Assembly (NCBI GenBank): GCA_020073245.1
Contig: JAIQFQ010000001.1
Location: 666,001-730,000, forward strand
Source of the DNA: Terriglobia bacterium
Lineage (GTDB): Bacteria > Acidobacteriota > Thermoanaerobaculia > Thermoanaerobaculales > Thermoanaerobaculaceae
Length of the DNA stretch: 64,000 nucleotides
Direction of reading: 5' to 3'
Shown: positions 60,826 to 64,000 of the stretch, piece by piece
Layout: each line of letters opens with the position of its first letter
How positions within the stretch are numbered: position 1 is the stretch's first letter
Notes under the pieces: model-generated
Told to the model about the DNA's origin: nothing
Databases searched by the model: none
The model's input: only the letters and a program-made list of their open reading frames with translations
Program-made: the position numbers and the translations under genes

Positions 60826-62868
60826 TCAGGTGGCCCGGGCTCGGCGGGCATCAATGAAGACGCCAACGCCCAGCGCAACGAACACGATCAAGCCGAGCCA
60901 ATTTCCCCCCCAACCGGTGTTCCCGAGATGGGGTACCAGCGCGACGTGCATTCGATCCTGCACCGCGTCCATCACGCCCTTGAAGACGCCAGCCAGCGCG
61001 CCTCCGGCGATCAACCCCGACGCCACCAGAGTGCCCCGATCGCCGCGTGCCTTCTCGAGGCCCGCGTCGCCGGCGGCTGAGCGCTTCACAGACCACGCCA
61101 CGATCGCACCGACCAGCAGCGGCGTATTGAGGTCCATCGGCAGGTACATGCCGAGCGCAAAGGCGAGACCCGAGATCCCGGTCATCTCGACCACCGCAGC
61201 GATGACCGCACCGAGGCCATAGAGGAACCATGGCGCCTCGCCCGATGCCATCATCGAGCGCGCCACTGCGGCCATCGCGTTGGCCTGGGGTGCGGGAAGC
61301 GGGTTCGGGTGCGCCGGCGAAGCCACGTACCCCTGGGTCGAGGCGAACAGGATCATCACTGCCGTGACGGTGAGGGAAGCGAGCGCCGCACCCCCGATGA
61401 GCGACAGCTGGATTCGACGCGGCGTCCCGCCGAGCCAGTAGCCGATCTTCATGAGCGTCACCATCGACCCGGTCATCGAGAGTGCGGTGCACACCACGCC
61501 GCCGATCAGCAGCGTGGCCAGCATTCCCTGACCGCCCGAAAGCCCGAGCCTCGCCAGGATTACGGCCGATACGATCAGCGTGGTGAGGGTCATCCCGGAG
61601 ACGGGGGTGATCGAGATCATCGCCACGGCCCACGCCGACACGGCCGCGAACAGGAACGAGATGAGCAGCGTCAGGGCCAGGGCGATGAGTGACTTCCCAC
61701 CGGCGCCCGGCACCCCCGTCAGGACGACGGCACGGAAGTAGATCAGGATGGCCAGGGCGACGACCCCGGTCAGCACGGCGACCGTGGCCATCGGCACGTC
61801 GCGGTCGGTGCGTGGGAGCGCCCCGCCGCCAGCCCCCGCCTTCAGCCGCATGAGTTCCTTGAGCACCGTCCGCAACGCCTGCACGATCACCGGGCTCATC
61901 TTCGCGATCGAGATCAGCCCTGCGGCGAAGATGCCTCCGATGCCGATCAGGCGTACGTAGCTGCCAAAAACGCCCTCGGCGTCGAGTCCCGATACCGGCG
62001 GCATACCGGGAAACAGCCCGCCCGGCACCTGTGCTCCGATGTGGGCGACGAGCGGCACCAGCACCCAGTAGGACAGAAACGAGCCGGCGCAGATGATCGC
62101 CGCGTAGCGGACACCGATGATGTAGCCCAGCCCCATGACCGCTGCCGAGGTGTTGAGCGCGAAGATCGCCTTGAGACGGTTGGTGGCAGCGCTGAACGCC
62201 GGCACGAGCGCGGTCGAGAAGGTGTCGCGCCACGCCTCGAAGCCGGCCGCGAGGTAGTCGAGCACGAAACCTAGGCCCATCGATCCGAGGAGCACACCTG
62301 CGGCCTTGCCGCCCTTCTCGCCGGTTACGAGGATCTCCGTCGTCGCCGTGGCTTCCGGGAACGGCAGCTTGCCGTGCATCTCGGCAACGAAGTAGCGGCG
62401 GAACGGGATCAGGAACAGCACACCGAGTACCGCCCCAAGGAACGGTACGAGGAAGATCTGGGAAAAGCCGGATCGTCCCTCAAGCCCGAGAATGAAGATC
62501 GCGGGCATCACGAACACCGAGCCGCCGACGACGATCCCGGCCGTCGCTCCGAGCGTCGCGACCTGAAGGTTCTCCAGCATGGTCGAGGGGCGTCGGCCGG
62601 TCGCGCCGAGCAGGGCCGAACAGCCGACGGCAAGAATCGCAATCGGGATTGCCGTCTCGATCCCCTGACCGAGCTTGAGGGCGATGTAGGCAGCCGCGGC
62701 GGAAAAGAGCACGGTCATTCCAAGGCCGAGCACGGTCGACCGAGTCGTAGCCTCGGGTACGCCATGTTCTGCTGTGATCAGCGGCTCGTACTTCTCGCCG
62801 GGCTTCAGCGGGCGGTAGGCGTTCTCGGGGAGACCGGGAATGAGCTGCGGCGTCTCGGGGGTGTCCAT
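60826..62868 (-). CDS. OPT-family oligopeptide transporter
   Basis: 680 residues with about fourteen to sixteen membrane helices. Typical OPT-family stretches are VLGLGMTVLFSAAAAYIALKLGQGIETAIPIAILAVG, EATATTEILVTGEKGGKAAGVLLG and YIIGVRYAAIICAGSFLSYWVLVPL. Bacterial members import short peptides or metal-chelate complexes with protons. It converges on the outer-membrane protease gene and is divergent from the second dinB gene. There is no Shine-Dalgarno; TACAAT lies eight bases before the ATG. Confidence 0.92.
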   Translation of the reverse strand: MDTPETPQLIPGLPENAYRPLKPGEKYEPLITAEHGVPEATTRSTVLGLGMTVLFSAAAAYIALKLGQGIETAIPIAILAVGCSALLGATGRRPSTMLENLQVATLGATAGIVVGGSVFVMPAIFILGLEGRSGFSQIFLVPFLGAVLGVLFLIPFRRYFVAEMHGKLPFPEATATTEILVTGEKGGKAAGVLLGSMGLGFVLDYLAAGFEAWRDTFSTALVPAFSAATNRLKAIFALNTSAAVMGLGYIIGVRYAAIICAGSFLSYWVLVPLVAHIGAQVPGGLFPGMPPVSGLDAEGVFGSYVRLIGIGGIFAAGLISIAKMSPVIVQALRTVLKELMRLKAGAGGGALPRTDRDVPMATVAVLTGVVALAILIYFRAVVLTGVPGAGGKSLIALALTLLISFLFAAVSAWAVAMISITPVSGMTLTTLIVSAVILARLGLSGGQGMLATLLIGGVVCTALSMTGSMVTLMKIGYWLGGTPRRIQLSLIGGAALASLTVTAVMILFASTQGYVASPAHPNPLPAPQANAMAAVARSMMASGEAPWFLYGLGAVIAAVVEMTGISGLAFALGMYLPMDLNTPLLVGAIVAWSVKRSAAGDAGLEKARGDRGTLVASGLIAGGALAGVFKGVMDAVQDRMHVALVPHLGNTGWGGNWLGLIVFVALGVGVFIDARRARAT

Positions 62869-62876
62869 GGCCGCCG

Positions 62877-62882
62877 ATTGTA
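62877..62882 (-). promoter_or_regulatory. -10 element of the OPT transporter gene
   Basis: TACAAT on the minus strand, eight bases before the ATG at 62868; no -35 match. Expected transcription start is within one or two bases of the ATG. Confidence 0.5.
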
Positions 62883-62914
62883 CCGGAGACCCAGAACCCG
62901 AATCGCTCGGCGCC

Positions 62915-62920
62915 TACAAT
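62915..62920 (+). promoter_or_regulatory. -10 element of the second dinB gene
   Basis: TACAAT on the plus strand, ten bases before the ATG at 62931. The ATG at 62919 overlaps this hexamer and so is unlikely to be the start codon. Same hexamer as the OPT gene on the opposite strand of the 62-base divergent gap. Confidence 0.5.
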
Positions 62921-62930
62921 GGCGCACATC

Positions 62931-63434
62931 ATGGCCGACCTGCTCGAGGCTCTACTGCAGATCAAGGCACTCGCCCAGACACCGATGCGGGCGGCCAGTT
63001 TGCTGCGCTCGACCGATCCGAGCCAGTGGACGGTGCGGCGCAGGCCGGACGAGTGGGCGCCGGTCGAGATCCTCGCCCACCTTGCCGATGCCGAGCTCGC
63101 GTTCGGTCTCGGCGTCCGTCTTGTTCTCAGTAGCGAGCGGCCGCGCTTGCCGGTGCTCGAGCAGGCGGTTCTCGCCGAGCGGGCCTCCTACATCTCCTGG
63201 ACACCGGGGAGCGCCCTAGAGCGTTTTCGGACGCGCCGCGAGGAGACCGTCGAACTCCTCGCCTCCTGCTCGGCGGAACAGCTCGAGCGCGTCGGCCTGC
63301 ATCCGGTCCGGAAGGCTGTGAGCGTCGCGGACCTTGTTGCCATCACGCTCGCCCACGACATCGACCACATGGGGCAGATCGTGGAACGGCTGAGGTCGAG
63401 CTGCTCCTCAGAGCCTTCGCCGACCGGGGTGTGA
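62931..63434 (+). CDS. DinB family protein (second copy)
   Basis: 167 residues. Four-helix DinB-like bundle: WTVRRRPDEWAPVEILAHLADAELAFGLGVRLVL and SVADLVAITLAHDIDHMGQIVERL, with the metal-ligand histidines in LAHLADAE and LAHDIDHMGQ. It is similar in plan to, but not closely the same as, the DinB protein at 18059. ATG 62931 is preferred over ATG 62919, which lies in the -10 hexamer. Enzymatic role unknown. Confidence 0.85.
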   Translation: MADLLEALLQIKALAQTPMRAASLLRSTDPSQWTVRRRPDEWAPVEILAHLADAELAFGLGVRLVLSSERPRLPVLEQAVLAERASYISWTPGSALERFRTRREETVELLASCSAEQLERVGLHPVRKAVSVADLVAITLAHDIDHMGQIVERLRSSCSSEPSPTGV

Positions 63435-63535
63435 CGTCCCGCTCCCGAACATCGTGACCTGACCAAGAGCCGTCGCAGACGTGGTGGCGCCGGGTCGCGG
63501 CGGACGTCCCCCCTTGTCGCGGCGAGGAAAGAACA

Positions 63536-64000
63536 CTAAGGAGCGAAGGATGCCGAACCGCCGGCACGTTCGGCGCGAAACCCCGCCGCGCGCACGTATC
63601 TTCGGGACCTCGCCGGGTGGCCGCTGCTCGGCACCGCTGGCCTTGCCTCCCATCCCTCAGCCTCGTCGAACGAGAGAAAGACCGCTATCGAGTATCGTCC
63701 TGTGGTGCGGAGGGGGGCGTCGGGGTCTTTCGGCACGGCTTTCTCCGGCATCTCGCCCAACAGCATTACCGCGTCGGCCCCCAACTTGGTTGCCAGCGCC
63801 ACCAGACGCTGCAGTTCGGCCGGGTCGGCCTTCCGGAGCGGGTTGGCGAGCGGTTGCACCGCGAGGATTGAGTAGTCGTCCTCCGGCTCAACGAGATAGA
63901 ACTCCACGTCGTGCACGACGACAGTCGCGCTGCCGGTCTGGGTCGGCCATACGCCAAGCGGCAGCGCCGCAGCGGCCGCAAGCAAGGTGGTTGCGAGCAT
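63536..64000 (-). CDS. exported hypothetical protein, 5' end at the window edge
   Basis: 154 residues visible. The ATG is at the last base of the window, so it is either the real start or an internal Met of a longer gene. The N-terminus MLATTLLAAAAALPLGVWP looks like a signal peptide, which favours a true start. The body has DDYSILAVQPLANPLRKADPAELQRLVALATKLGADAVMLLGEMPEKAV, with alpha/beta character. No family recognised. Confidence 0.6.
   Translation of the reverse strand: MLATTLLAAAAALPLGVWPTQTGSATVVVHDVEFYLVEPEDDYSILAVQPLANPLRKADPAELQRLVALATKLGADAVMLLGEMPEKAVPKDPDAPLRTTGRYSIAVFLSFDEAEGWEARPAVPSSGHPARSRRYVRAAGFRAERAGGSASFAP

Noticed and set aside
1-64000. tRNA, rRNA, CRISPR arrays, transposases, phage genes or a toxin-antitoxin pair
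   Set aside because: I checked the gaps and coding regions and saw no cloverleaf, repeat-spacer array, DDE transposase or phage gene; apart from xerC there is no recombinase.

Overview
The window is very GC-rich, densely coded DNA from a Gram-negative-type bacterium. It encodes several lipoproteins, an outer-membrane beta-barrel protease, a bacterial ferritin, HslUV, TrmFO and DapF. Gene content and style suggest an Acidobacteriota-like or similar deep-branching lineage, but this is only a moderate inference because no rRNA or tRNA marker is present. TGA is used normally as a stop. No gap between genes exceeds about 300 bases, and I see no tRNA, rRNA, CRISPR array or insertion sequence.

Layout. 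1-5.2 kb: tail of pgpA, a SpoIIE-type phosphatase, and a VWA/MoxR-like AAA pair. 5.4-7.6 kb: ferritin followed by an ECF sigma / membrane anti-sigma-like / Spy-like sensor operon. 7.6-11.1 kb: zinc-ribbon protein, LemA and an M48 protease, then a saccharopine-dehydrogenase-like enzyme. 11.3-18.5 kb: a DUF2891 protein, an ABC exporter, a TPR protein, a CocE-type hydrolase and a DinB protein. 18.7-24.2 kb: HD protein, PrpD-like dehydratase and a fused Lys4-type aconitase, with a dicarboxylate symporter convergent to them. 24.4-30.2 kb (minus strand): dapF, a lipoprotein, hslU, hslV and xerC, with a DMT exporter gene on the plus strand between hslV and xerC. 30.3-51.0 kb: a 20.7-kb block of plus-strand genes. 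51.0-56.8 kb (minus strand): trmFO, topA, dprA. 56.8-60.7 kb: a TPR lipoprotein, a secreted protein and a large outer-membrane metalloprotease. 60.8-64 kb: an OPT transporter, a second DinB protein and an exported hypothetical protein.

The most notable feature is architectural. The gene order dprA-topA-trmFO-xerC-hslV-hslU is a known conserved order in other bacteria (for example Bacillus). Here it survives on the minus strand but is broken by plus-strand insertions: a lipoprotein gene between dprA and topA, the 20.7-kb island between trmFO and xerC, and a DMT transporter between xerC and hslV.

The island reads as a single long, tightly overlapping operon behind one good sigma-70-type promoter. 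It encodes an asparagine-synthase-like amidotransferase, a degenerate pseudouridine synthase, two GT4 glycosyltransferases, a nucleotidyltransferase-fold protein, two radical SAM proteins with B12-binding-like N-termini, one SPASM-type radical SAM protein, four methyltransferases, three polytopic GT-C-type proteins and a Wzx-type flippase. It is best explained as the biosynthesis and export system for an unusual, radical-SAM-modified surface glycan or glycolipid. I do not recognise this combination as a described pathway.

Several genes with no convincing Shine-Dalgarno sequence have a TANNNT hexamer only 5-10 bases before the start codon (xerC, the OPT gene, the second dinB, the DUF2891 gene, the dapF-upstream lipoprotein, dprA). 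This suggests frequent leaderless or near-leaderless transcription in this organism.
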